Assembly: GCA_030446715.1 (NCBI GenBank)
Contig: JAUJMU010000011.1
Location: forward strand, 154,351 to 218,350
Direction of reading: 5' to 3'
Length of the DNA stretch: 64,000 nt
DNA from: Cytophagales bacterium
GTDB lineage: Bacteria; Bacteroidota; Bacteroidia; Cytophagales; 172606-1
Positions 54,825 to 62,764 of this stretch are shown here, in pieces. The number at the start of each line of letters is the position of its first letter. Position 1 is the first letter of the stretch. The notes under the pieces are model-generated. The model was not told the origin of the DNA, did no database searches, and worked only from the letters and a program-made list of their open reading frames with translations. The translations under genes were made by a program, and so were the position numbers.

Positions 54825-55157
54825 TCACCAAGGGCGGTCCTGCACGGGGTAGCTCCGGTTATACGCTGCCTTTTCCCGGACGTCCTGCATAACGGGCAGC
54901 AGATCGGTTACCAGGTCGTGGAGGGAAATGGTATCCAGGTAAACCGTGTCGAGGGCGGTGGCGGTTTTGAAAGACGCAACCCGATGAATGTAGTGCAGGC
55001 CCGTATCCGAAGTGACCTCCACGTAAAAATCTTCCACGTTGTACAGGTTGATCACGAAGTCGTCGGTCAGGCGGCTCATCAGGTATTCGCCGTGCTGCCA
55101 GGTATAGGCGGCCTGCTGGTCAGACAGGAGAGATTCGAAGCGGGTAAGGGTCATCAT
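54825..55157 (-). CDS. Hypothetical protein, 110 residues
   Basis: MMTLTRFESLLSDQQAAYTW, then GEYLMSRLTDDFVINLYNVE and a beta-rich region (DFYVEVTSDTGLHYIHRVAS, ALDTVYLDTISLHDL). Soluble and not recognised. Spacing to the next minus gene (54619) is 205 bp, filled by GGGTATTGGGTA and GAATGGCTGTATGG words, so it is probably separately transcribed. Confidence 0.6.
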   Translation of the reverse strand: MMTLTRFESLLSDQQAAYTWQHGEYLMSRLTDDFVINLYNVEDFYVEVTSDTGLHYIHRVASFKTATALDTVYLDTISLHDLVTDLLPVMQDVREKAAYNRSYPVQDRPW

Positions 55158-55554
55158 AGAAGCGTTTGTTTAACCTTCGTGAAAATGCTGCGGCAAAACC
55201 GGGTAGGGTGTCTGCCTGGCTGAACTTCGTCCGTCTGAAGGAAAGAGCTGAAAAGGTTCAACCAATAGCTGGCAGTCTGAAAGCCGGAGGGGGGATGGAG
55301 GCTGGAGCAACTATGATTATATGAAAGGTACGGCTTTAAATGTTACCTTTTCTTTTTAATTTATCAGTTATTTAGCGGTGAATGAGCCGGCAAGCAAAAA
55401 ACTATTCCCAGGCAGTTCCTGCCCTTACCCCCTCTAACGGCCCGGCCGGTAATCCGGACACAAAAAGCCGGACTATTTGCGGCATGCATCCCCAATTCCT
55501 GTTTTGCGGAATCGGGGGACTCTCTCAGCGAAGCCAAATAATCAATCTCTCTGA

Positions 55555-55575
55555 AAACTTGTCCTGCACCCCCGG
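55555..55575 (-). repeat. 21-bp repeat, inverted partner of 56452-56472
   Basis: AAACTTGTCCTGCACCCCCG G is the exact complement of the sequence at 56452-56472; the two flank the MBL gene. The core also occurs at 42733-42750. The rest of 55158-55621 has no supported gene. Confidence 0.75.
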
Positions 55576-55621
55576 GGTGAATCAGGCGGAGGCAATCGGT
55601 AAATCTGGTTATTTTGCAGAC

Positions 55622-56446
55622 ATGGCTTTGTTCACCACCTCCCTCAACTCCGGCAGCAACGCAAATTGTTACTACATCGGCAACGGGCAGGAGGCCGTCC
55701 TGATTGACGCGGGCCTCAGCTGCCGGGAAACCAAAAAGCGCATGCAGCGGCTGGGGCTGCCAATGGAGGACGTAAAAGCTATTTTCGTGTCCCACGAACA
55801 TTCGGATCACATAAGGGGCCTGGCCGGGCTGGCCGGTAAATACCAGTTGCCCGTCTACATCACGCCCCGCACCCTGCAGGCAACAAAACTGTCCGCCGGC
55901 CGGTTTTTTCACCTGCCCCTGCTGCCCGGCCGGCCCGTGCAGGTAGGCGACCTCACCGTGACGGCTTTTCCCAAATGGCACGATGCGGCCGACCCCCAGA
56001 GCTTTGTAGTTGAGGGTCAGGGCATACGCGTAGGCGTTTTTACCGACATCGGTGCTCCCTGTGAGGAGGTGCTCCGGCACTTTGGCAGTTGTCACGCGGC
56101 CTTTCTGGAGGCCAATTACGACGAGAAACTACTCGAAGAAGGCACCTATCCGGCTTTTCTGAAGAGCAGAATCAGCAGCGAACACGGGCACTTATCCAAC
56201 CAGCAGGCGCTGGCGCTTTTCCGGGTCGGGAGGCCCGCTTTTATGAGTCACCTGTTTCTGGCCCACCTCTCGCAGCATAACAACTGCCCGCAACTGGTCG
56301 GGCAATTGTTTTCCCATTATGCCGGGCAGACGGAGATCATCGTCGCTTCCCGCTTTCAGGAAACCGCCCTCTACCGGATCGGTCACGGGGCGCACGCCGG
56401 GCAGCCGGCGCAAGTGCCGGCCACGCCGCAGGCTGATTACGTGTAA
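55622..56446 (+). CDS. MBL-fold metallo-hydrolase, YycJ/WalJ-like
   Basis: ATG 55622 (MALFTTSLNSGSNANCYYIG) gives 274 residues; the open frame extends 80 codons upstream through the 21-bp repeat and is not coding. The start LxSGSxxNCYYI and the metal motif IFVSHEHSDHIRGLAG (about 55-70) match the YycJ-type family, as do FTDIGAPCEEVLRHFGSCHA, FLEANYDEKLL and HLSNQQAL. It is probably a zinc-dependent phosphodiesterase or nuclease in the cytosol. The gene is bracketed by 21-bp inverted repeats, the right one being the end of a 171-bp MITE. Confidence 0.9.
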   Translation: MALFTTSLNSGSNANCYYIGNGQEAVLIDAGLSCRETKKRMQRLGLPMEDVKAIFVSHEHSDHIRGLAGLAGKYQLPVYITPRTLQATKLSAGRFFHLPLLPGRPVQVGDLTVTAFPKWHDAADPQSFVVEGQGIRVGVFTDIGAPCEEVLRHFGSCHAAFLEANYDEKLLEEGTYPAFLKSRISSEHGHLSNQQALALFRVGRPAFMSHLFLAHLSQHNNCPQLVGQLFSHYAGQTEIIVASRFQETALYRIGHGAHAGQPAQVPATPQADYV

Positions 56447-56454
56447 CCTTTCCG

Positions 56455-56625
56455 GGGGTGCAGGACAAGTTTGGTTTCCCGCAGAAAAGAGGTTCCCGCA
56501 GATTATGATTTCTCGCAGATTTTCGCAGATAAGGGCGCAGATGGACGCTGATTTTGTCTTCATCCGCGGATATCTGCGGTTCAGTCCGCGTACATCTGCG
56601 GGAAACCAAACTTGTCCCACACCCC
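56455..56625. mobile_element. 171-bp MITE-like element with 30-bp terminal inverted repeats
   Basis: Left end GGGGTGCAGGACAAGTTTGG plus TTTCCCGCAG (56455-56484) and right end 56596-56625 are complementary at 28 of 30 positions. The interior is a string of TCGCAGAT(T) words and codes for nothing. No clear target duplication was seen. Confidence 0.75.
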
Positions 56626-56646
56626 AGTCAGATCGATACGCTATCA

Positions 56647-56688
56647 TTCAAAATCTAAAATGTATCATTTAAAATTGCGCAGCTACTT
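56647..56688 (-). repeat. Gene-end dispersed repeat, copy e (overlaps the GH32 start)
   Basis: In plus reading: ATTCAAAATCTAAAATGTATC, then ATTTAAAATTGCGCAGCTAC TT. The AAAATG within it is the start codon of the GH32 gene, and ATTGCGCAGCTACTT codes for part of its signal peptide (KLRSYL). Confidence 0.75.
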
Positions 56689-58345
56689 ATCCGCCGCACT
56701 GCTGGTTTTTCTGCCGGCAGCCTGTGCCAAAAAGCAGGACGGGCAACAGACAAAACAGGACACCACCAAAACAGCAGCGGCCGGCTCCGGCGTCTCAATT
56801 GGTTTTCAGGAAGCCCACCGTCCGCGGTTTCACTTTACGCCGCCCGCCAAATGGATGAACGACCCCAACGGCATGGTGTACCGCAAGGGTGAATACCACC
56901 TGTTTTACCAGTACAATCCCGACAGTACCGTATGGGGGCCGATGCACTGGGGACACGCCGTGAGCAGAAATATGATCCGCCGGGAACACCTGCCCATCGC
57001 TTTATATCCCGATAGCCTGGGTACGATCTTTTCGGGCAGCGCCGTGGTGGATCACAACAATACCTCCGGCCTTGGCAGCCGCGAAAATCCGGCGATGGTC
57101 GCCATCTTTACCCATCATAACTCAGAAGGCGAAAAAGCCGGCCGCAACGATTTCCAGACGCAGGGCCTGGCCTTCAGCCCCGACAACGGCCGTACCTGGA
57201 AAAAGTACGCAGGCAACCCCGTGCTGCCCAATCCGGGTATCCGGGACTTCCGCGACCCGAAGGTAATTTGGTACGAGGCGGGCCGGAAATGGATCATGAC
57301 CCTTGCCGTAGCGGACCATGTCCGGTTTTATTCTTCGCCTGACCTGAAAAAATGGACGCTGGAAAGCCAGTTTGGCAAAGATGCCGGCGGTCATGGCGGC
57401 GTATGGGAGTGCCCGGACCTGTTTCCGTTGCCGGTAGAAGGCCGGCAAACAATCAGATGGGTGCTGCTGGTCAGCATCAACCCCGGCGGCCCCAACGGCG
57501 GCTCGGCAACGCAGTACTTCGTGGGCGACTTTGACGGGAAAAACTTTGTGCCCGGTCAGGGGTTCGGTAAGAAGCTGAATACAAAAGCCGGCAGTCCGGC
57601 CGGAAGGGGAGAAGGCGTATGGCTGGATCACGGCAAGGATAACTATGCCGGGGTCACCTGGGCAAACGTGCCTGCTTCGGATGGCCGGCGGCTGTTTATG
57701 GGCTGGATGAGCAACTGGCAGTACGCCAATGAGGTACCCACCGGGTCGTGGCGCAGCGCCATGACCATTGCCCGGGAACTCACCCTGGGCAATACGCCGG
57801 CCGGCCTCCGGGTCATCTCCCGGCCGGTAAAGGAACTGGCTTCCATCCGGGGAGAGTCCGTGGAGCTGAAAAGCCGGCCCGTACAGGGAGAAGCCGATAT
57901 AACCCGGGAAGTTTCCTTTGATGTCGCTGCGGCGGAGGTGGTGCTGGCGTTTGATGCGTTTGGGGCCAGCCGGGACCTGGGGCTTGAGCTGTCCAACGAC
58001 AAGGGCCAGAAGGTGCTGATCGGCTACCAGCCCGGAACCAGAAATTTCTACGTGGACCGCAGTCAGTCCGGCAAAACCGGCTTTTCCGAAGGGTTCGCCG
58101 GCCGGCATACAGCTCCCAGAATTGCTGCGGACGCTTCCGTAAAGCTGCACCTGATCATTGACGTGGCTTCCGTTGAGCTGTTTGCCGACAACGGCCAGGT
58201 GGTGATGACGGAGATTTTTTTCCCGGATTCTCCTTTTACCAAAATGAAGCTTTTTTCCCGGGAAGGTTCCGCGCAGCTGACTTCGGGCAAGGTAACCCAA
58301 CTGAAGTCCGTCCGGGAAGGGAGCCGGAAGGTAGCGGGCCGCTGA
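56660..58345 (+). CDS. GH32 fructan hydrolase (levanase/inulinase-like) lipoprotein
   Basis: 561 residues from ATG 56660. MYHLKLRSYLSAALLVFLPA ends in the lipobox PAAC, so it is lipid-anchored. The GH32 five-bladed propeller has WMNDPNGMVY (nucleophile Asp about 66), FRDPKVIW (about 198) and the acid/base Glu in GVWECPDLFP (about 251), followed by the C-terminal beta-sandwich (ASVELFADNGQVVMTEIFFP). It releases fructose from levan, inulin or sucrose at the cell envelope. No SusC/SusD or fructokinase gene is adjacent. Its first codons come from a dispersed repeat. Confidence 0.95.
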   Translation: MYHLKLRSYLSAALLVFLPAACAKKQDGQQTKQDTTKTAAAGSGVSIGFQEAHRPRFHFTPPAKWMNDPNGMVYRKGEYHLFYQYNPDSTVWGPMHWGHAVSRNMIRREHLPIALYPDSLGTIFSGSAVVDHNNTSGLGSRENPAMVAIFTHHNSEGEKAGRNDFQTQGLAFSPDNGRTWKKYAGNPVLPNPGIRDFRDPKVIWYEAGRKWIMTLAVADHVRFYSSPDLKKWTLESQFGKDAGGHGGVWECPDLFPLPVEGRQTIRWVLLVSINPGGPNGGSATQYFVGDFDGKNFVPGQGFGKKLNTKAGSPAGRGEGVWLDHGKDNYAGVTWANVPASDGRRLFMGWMSNWQYANEVPTGSWRSAMTIARELTLGNTPAGLRVISRPVKELASIRGESVELKSRPVQGEADITREVSFDVAAAEVVLAFDAFGASRDLGLELSNDKGQKVLIGYQPGTRNFYVDRSQSGKTGFSEGFAGRHTAPRIAADASVKLHLIIDVASVELFADNGQVVMTEIFFPDSPFTKMKLFSREGSAQLTSGKVTQLKSVREGSRKVAGR

Positions 58346-58426
58346 CAGGCGCAATGGCGGCAGGTGCGGCTGCTCAACTACCACGCCGGCAGCGGGACGT
58401 ACGCCGCCGGCTGGCGGAGCCGAACT

Positions 58427-58507
58427 CATGTTTCAATCCTTGTTATAATGGATTTAATATATTAGTAATCAGCCACTTATTCCATGTTTCAATCCTTATT
58501 ATAAGGA
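58427..58507. CRISPR. Two degenerate CRISPR-type repeats
   Basis: CATGTTTCAATCCTTGTTAT plus AATGGA (58427-58452) and CATGTTTCAATCCTTATTAT plus AAGGA (58483-58507) differ at two positions and one gap. The 30 bp between (58453-58482) is AT-rich. GTTTCAATCC is typical of type I-B/III repeats. The 56-bp period is shorter than normal (~66), so this is a decayed or terminal remnant. Confidence 0.6.
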
Positions 58508-58977
58508 CTACGCTTTAGCTACTTAATCCACTAAAATTCTTTTATCAATTTGCTTGACTCGCCGGTTTTGCCAAACTACTTTTGTCCGGAGAGTCATAAG
58601 AAGAATGGCGCGCCCCGCCAGGAGTAAGCCACCTCTTCTGCAATCAACAATCTCAGTTTCACTCAAAACCAAAACTGTATGAATGCAAAAGTACGCAAAC
58701 ACCATCCTGCCTGCAAAGAGGCTTCATCAGGATACTCACCTAAATCACCCCGACCAATGGGATTGTAGCAAGTGCAATTTCAAATGCGCGTTTCTCAGCT
58801 TCTGCGATAGCTGGACAGATAGGGCATTGTGTGGTTTGGGCCCGGTGATGTACCGGTGCTGGCGCCGGTGGGGCTGCGGGGGTATTTGCGGAAGAGGGTG
58901 CAGGGGTGGGAGGGAAGTTTTCAGGGGAGTGACAGTAATTGGCAAGAAATGTTCATTCATTAGCAACAAAAAGAAAT
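58508..58977. other. Leader region of the cas operon, with a G-quadruplex motif
   Basis: No gene is supported. It begins AT-rich, then turns G-rich. GGGTGCAGGGGTGGGAGGG (58896-58914) fits a G-quadruplex with loops of 4, 1 and 1, on the coding strand 63 bp before cas8b. No cas6 is found here. Confidence 0.5.
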
Positions 58978-60948
58978 ATGCTGCAAACCCAGATCAAAAT
59001 AGGTCAGCAACTTAGCCTAAACCGTGGCGAGTGGGACGACATTATCGATGTGCCCACCATAGAGCGCCAAAATAAGAAAGGTGAAACCATAACCAACTAT
59101 ATTTTACCGCTGGTATTCAATCTGGATGCAAAACGGGTTGAAGCAGGCGATCTGCTTGAGTACGACGCGGAGGAATCTCCCAGCCGTTTCTTCAACGTCA
59201 AAATACAGGGAGGAAATAATAAAGCTGTATACACCTGTGTTGAACTGAAGAAATTTGAACAATTGCGCAAGACCTTCTTCGGAGTCACTGACAAAAAGAC
59301 TGGCAACAACGCCCTGCAAGGCCAGTTTGCTGAATTGATTGACAATAGCTTTTCAGATTTAAAAAATACAGAACTGTACGAAACGCTTAATGAGGTTTAT
59401 CAGCTCAGGGAGCAATCTGAGCGGTGTATGTATCTGTTAGCACAGCCAAAGTTAACTGACGCTGAAAAGGAGAATCTGTCCGAAGACGAGAAGCAATTTT
59501 TGGCGTCTGTTACCCTGCGTCCTGCCGAAAGATTGATACTGGTAGTAGTTCAGGTAGTTTGGTCAGAAAAAGGCTGGATAATCCCTGTTCTGTTTAGTCA
59601 AATTGAAGGCTATCAGACCTTTTTAAAAAGAAAATTTATTGGGAATGGCTCCTCCGAAGCTACTGAGGAGCCTGTCGAACGTCTTTGCTATGCAACCGGT
59701 GAACGTTCAACTGATGTCGGCGAACTGGATATATCCAACCGGTATAGCTTGAATAAAATGTTTGTCACTACTACAATCAACTACGCCAGCGGTTGGGAAT
59801 GTGAAGGTTTTCATAAAAATTACCAGGTAGCCAAAGAGACACAGTCCTATCTGGAACGTGGCTCCAAGTATCTGCTTGATAATTACAAAACCCGTATCGC
59901 AGGGGTAGACCATTGCATTATTCCTCAACTTTTCAGCCGAAGTGAGGCAGATGTTGAGACAACACTTCTCAGGCTATCAAGAAAATCTGATCTCCTGTTT
60001 CAATATAAAGTTTATCAGGAGAATGCTTTAAGCATTGAAGACGAAGAAACGGATAATCCTTATTGGATTACCTTCCTGGGTTTTGAGTCGGACGGCAATT
60101 TTTTCAAAACGATAAATGTCATCAAGGACGTAAGCAGAACCCACTTCGATCAGTTGATACACGCTTTCCGGCGGCTCAACAATGATCTGAAGTTACTGCC
60201 GGGACTGAACTGGAGTAATATCATGAGCGCCGGAAAGGAAAAGACTCCTTTGGAGTTTAACCTGTTCACGATCTATGGCCTTATTCCGGTCCGGAAAGAC
60301 AAGGAGAAGAAGAACATCGCACTGAATCTCTTTAAACAGATACTTGAGAAAAGACCGATTGAAAGGGATAACATATTCCTGCATTTCAAAGAACTCATTC
60401 TTTGCCACCGCTTTGAGCGGTACGGGAGTTATACCAATATATACCCGAATACGGTGTTTGATTTTGCCATCCGGAATGCGGTTTTTCAGTACGCTGCCTT
60501 TCTTTTAATTCTGAAACAATTTAACCTTCTCAAACCTATGGATGCACCCCAGGTACCGGAGCAAGAAGTTGTGCCAATAGAACAACTGCCGGACTATCAG
60601 CAACGAATTGAACAGTTTTTTACCAAAATGCAGTACAGAGAGGAACACAAGGCACTATTTTATCTGGGCCGGGCACTGAACGTGGTGGCTTATAAGCAAT
60701 ACGAAAAAGGATATACAACCAAGCCAGTGCTTAACAAGCTTAATTACAACGGAATGGACAAAGCCGCTGTACTACGCCTGCGAAAGGATTTAGGGGAGAA
60801 AACGCAACAGTTCGGCCTGCACAGGATGACTGAATACAGCTTTCGGCAGTTCACCGAATACTTCAAGTTCGAAGGATGGGATAAACTGATAAAGCCGGCA
60901 GAAGCATTATTTATTATTTTATCCGGATATTCCTTCTATTCAAAATAA
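58978..60948 (+). CDS. cas8b: Type I-B CRISPR effector large subunit, TM1802/Csh1 family
   Basis: ATG 58978 (MLQTQIKIGQQLSLNRGEWD) gives 656 residues, normal for Cas8b. The TM1802-like pattern shows in the middle (RLCYATGERSTDVGELDISN, FVTTTINYASGWECEGFHKN) and the C-terminus (HKALFYLGRALNVVAYKQYE, TTKPVLNKLNYNGMDKAAVL). The zinc-site region has a single Cys where relatives often have CxxC. It recognises the PAM and R-loop within Cascade. The gene is AT-richer than genes before 58 kb, suggesting acquisition by transfer. It is first in the operon; cas7 follows after 26 bp. Confidence 0.92.
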   Translation: MLQTQIKIGQQLSLNRGEWDDIIDVPTIERQNKKGETITNYILPLVFNLDAKRVEAGDLLEYDAEESPSRFFNVKIQGGNNKAVYTCVELKKFEQLRKTFFGVTDKKTGNNALQGQFAELIDNSFSDLKNTELYETLNEVYQLREQSERCMYLLAQPKLTDAEKENLSEDEKQFLASVTLRPAERLILVVVQVVWSEKGWIIPVLFSQIEGYQTFLKRKFIGNGSSEATEEPVERLCYATGERSTDVGELDISNRYSLNKMFVTTTINYASGWECEGFHKNYQVAKETQSYLERGSKYLLDNYKTRIAGVDHCIIPQLFSRSEADVETTLLRLSRKSDLLFQYKVYQENALSIEDEETDNPYWITFLGFESDGNFFKTINVIKDVSRTHFDQLIHAFRRLNNDLKLLPGLNWSNIMSAGKEKTPLEFNLFTIYGLIPVRKDKEKKNIALNLFKQILEKRPIERDNIFLHFKELILCHRFERYGSYTNIYPNTVFDFAIRNAVFQYAAFLLILKQFNLLKPMDAPQVPEQEVVPIEQLPDYQQRIEQFFTKMQYREEHKALFYLGRALNVVAYKQYEKGYTTKPVLNKLNYNGMDKAAVLRLRKDLGEKTQQFGLHRMTEYSFRQFTEYFKFEGWDKLIKPAEALFIILSGYSFYSK

Positions 60949-60974
60949 ACCCTAACCGTTTCTACTCTTCCAAA

Positions 60975-61979
60975 ATGGCAACTGTAATTACTAACAATGC
61001 GGATTTCTTATTCCTCTACGAAGCTTCACAGTGCAACCCCAACGGTGACCCTGATCAGGAAAACAAACCCCGGATGGACTATGATACTGATATCAATCTG
61101 GTGACAGATACCCGGCTGAAACGCTACATCCGCGATTATTTAAAAATGACCGGGCAGGACGTTTTTGTGGACATGGAAGGTGAAAACAAAGTAAGCCCGG
61201 AGCGGAAACTGGAGGCGGTTATCAAACGGGTACTGGAAAATGATGATACACTCGGTGAGATGTTTACGGAGAATCCATCACTGGGGGAAGCACTGGCGAA
61301 AGTAGTGGAAGCAGAAAAAACATCCGACAAAATATTTAAAAAGCTACAGGAAAAAGTCAACCGTCCACTGAGCATTTATCTGCTGGCGCAGCTGGTGAAG
61401 CAGAAGTTTGTTGATATCAGGATGTTTGGCAGCGCTTTTGCCGTAGAGGGATTTACAAAGGCCTATACCGGAGCCATTCAGATCAACTGGGGCTATTCAC
61501 TGCACAAGGTGCAATTGATGGAATCAAACTCTATTGTAACCATCATGAATGACGACAACAGCACCTTTGGCAAGGACTACCGGATTCATTACAGCTTACT
61601 GGCTTTCAATGGTACCATCAATAAATTTGCGGCTCAATCCACGGGGCTTACTCCCGGTGATGTAAATACTTTCCGCGACGCCATCTGGAATAGTGTGCCA
61701 TCCATGCCAACCCGCTCCAAACTGAACCAATACCCGAAGTTGTACGTGGAGATTACTTACAACGACGGGTATTTCAACGGACATTTCGGCGACCTGCGCA
61801 ACTATGTTTCTGCGGTACCTGCCAATGAATTAGAGGAAAAGCAAATCCGGCGGTTCAGCGACTTGCGGCTTGATCTGACCGCTCTCCAGAGTTTGTTGAA
61901 AGAACAAACTGGCAAGGGAAAACCAATCCAATCGGCATTCATTAAAACGGCAACGGGCATTACACTGTCTTCAAATTAA
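60975..61979 (+). CDS. cas7: Type I-B CRISPR Cascade backbone subunit (Csh2-like)
   Basis: 334 residues. It opens with ITNNADFLFLYEASQCNPNG, DPDQENKPRMDYDTDINLVT and DTRLKRYIRDYL, the RRM-type Cas7 opening of the Csh2 group. It continues with KQKFVDIRMFGSAFAVEGFT, TGAIQINWGYSLHKVQ and HYSLLAFNGTINKFAA. Several copies polymerise along the crRNA. The gene sits between cas8b and cas5, 8 bp before the latter. AT-rich like its neighbours. Confidence 0.95.
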   Translation: MATVITNNADFLFLYEASQCNPNGDPDQENKPRMDYDTDINLVTDTRLKRYIRDYLKMTGQDVFVDMEGENKVSPERKLEAVIKRVLENDDTLGEMFTENPSLGEALAKVVEAEKTSDKIFKKLQEKVNRPLSIYLLAQLVKQKFVDIRMFGSAFAVEGFTKAYTGAIQINWGYSLHKVQLMESNSIVTIMNDDNSTFGKDYRIHYSLLAFNGTINKFAAQSTGLTPGDVNTFRDAIWNSVPSMPTRSKLNQYPKLYVEITYNDGYFNGHFGDLRNYVSAVPANELEEKQIRRFSDLRLDLTALQSLLKEQTGKGKPIQSAFIKTATGITLSSN

Positions 61980-61987
61980 CCCGAGGC

Positions 61988-62764
61988 ATGGAAATACTGC
62001 AATTAGACATTGGTGGAAAGCTGGCTCATTTCCGGAAGTATTACGCCAATAACACTGCCATGAGTTTTAGTATTCCTCCCCGTACAACGATCATAGGCAT
62101 GCTGGCCGGAATATTGGGCCGCCCCCGGGACAGTTATTACGAAGAGTTTGCTTCGGAGCACATCAAAATCGGTATACGGGTGATGCAGCCGCTTAAAAAA
62201 AGCTTTCACCGGGTTAATTTTCTAAGGGTGGTTAGCAAAGGCGATTTTGACGGATCGGGAGGACGTATCCAGACTCCGTTTGAAGTGGTAAGTGGTCTCG
62301 ACATCAGTCGGGATCAACTTACTTACCGGTTGTTTATATCCTGTTCCGAGATTGGCAGGCAAACATTTGACCTTCTCAAAAATGCAGTCCTCGCGCGGCG
62401 GCAACAGTATGCACTCACTTTTGGCACGGCTAATTTTACCGCTTCTGTATTGTCAGTTCATCTGTTCAAGGGAGATGCAATCCGTACAGCCGAAACTGCA
62501 GGACTGACCACCGTTCACTCAGCCATCCCATCGGAAGCAATTGAAGCGCTGGATTTTGACCGGCGGCAATCGGTTGATACCCTACAGGCAATAGAAGAAG
62601 AGTTACTGCCAGCCGATTTTGTGAGCAACTTTGACCGGGAACTGCGGCGCATGAACCGGGTGCTTTTCTCAACTACGGCCAGCGGTATACGGGTCGAATT
62701 GAATCGTTCCTTCTTCGTGCTCCAAAATGGTCAGGAATTACAACATATACTATTTTTAGAATGA
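61988..62764 (+). CDS. cas5: Type I-B CRISPR Cascade subunit Cas5
   Basis: 258 residues: MEILQLDIGGKLAHFRKYYA, then AMSFSIPPRTTIIGMLAGIL, the conserved Cas5 N-terminal block; RIQTPFEVVSGLDISRDQLT; TFGTANFTASVLSVHLFKG. Cas5 caps the 5' handle of the crRNA. Its stop TGA overlaps the cas3 start (ATGA), indicating translational coupling. Confidence 0.94.
   Translation: MEILQLDIGGKLAHFRKYYANNTAMSFSIPPRTTIIGMLAGILGRPRDSYYEEFASEHIKIGIRVMQPLKKSFHRVNFLRVVSKGDFDGSGGRIQTPFEVVSGLDISRDQLTYRLFISCSEIGRQTFDLLKNAVLARRQQYALTFGTANFTASVLSVHLFKGDAIRTAETAGLTTVHSAIPSEAIEALDFDRRQSVDTLQAIEEELLPADFVSNFDRELRRMNRVLFSTTASGIRVELNRSFFVLQNGQELQHILFLE

Noticed and set aside
55382..55621. An 80-codon N-terminal extension of the MBL hydrolase
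   Set aside because: It runs through the 21-bp repeat and lacks family similarity; the ATG at 55622 begins the conserved domain.
57122..58429. A 435-codon open frame antisense to the GH32 gene
   Set aside because: Shadow of a gene with complete GH32 catalytic motifs.
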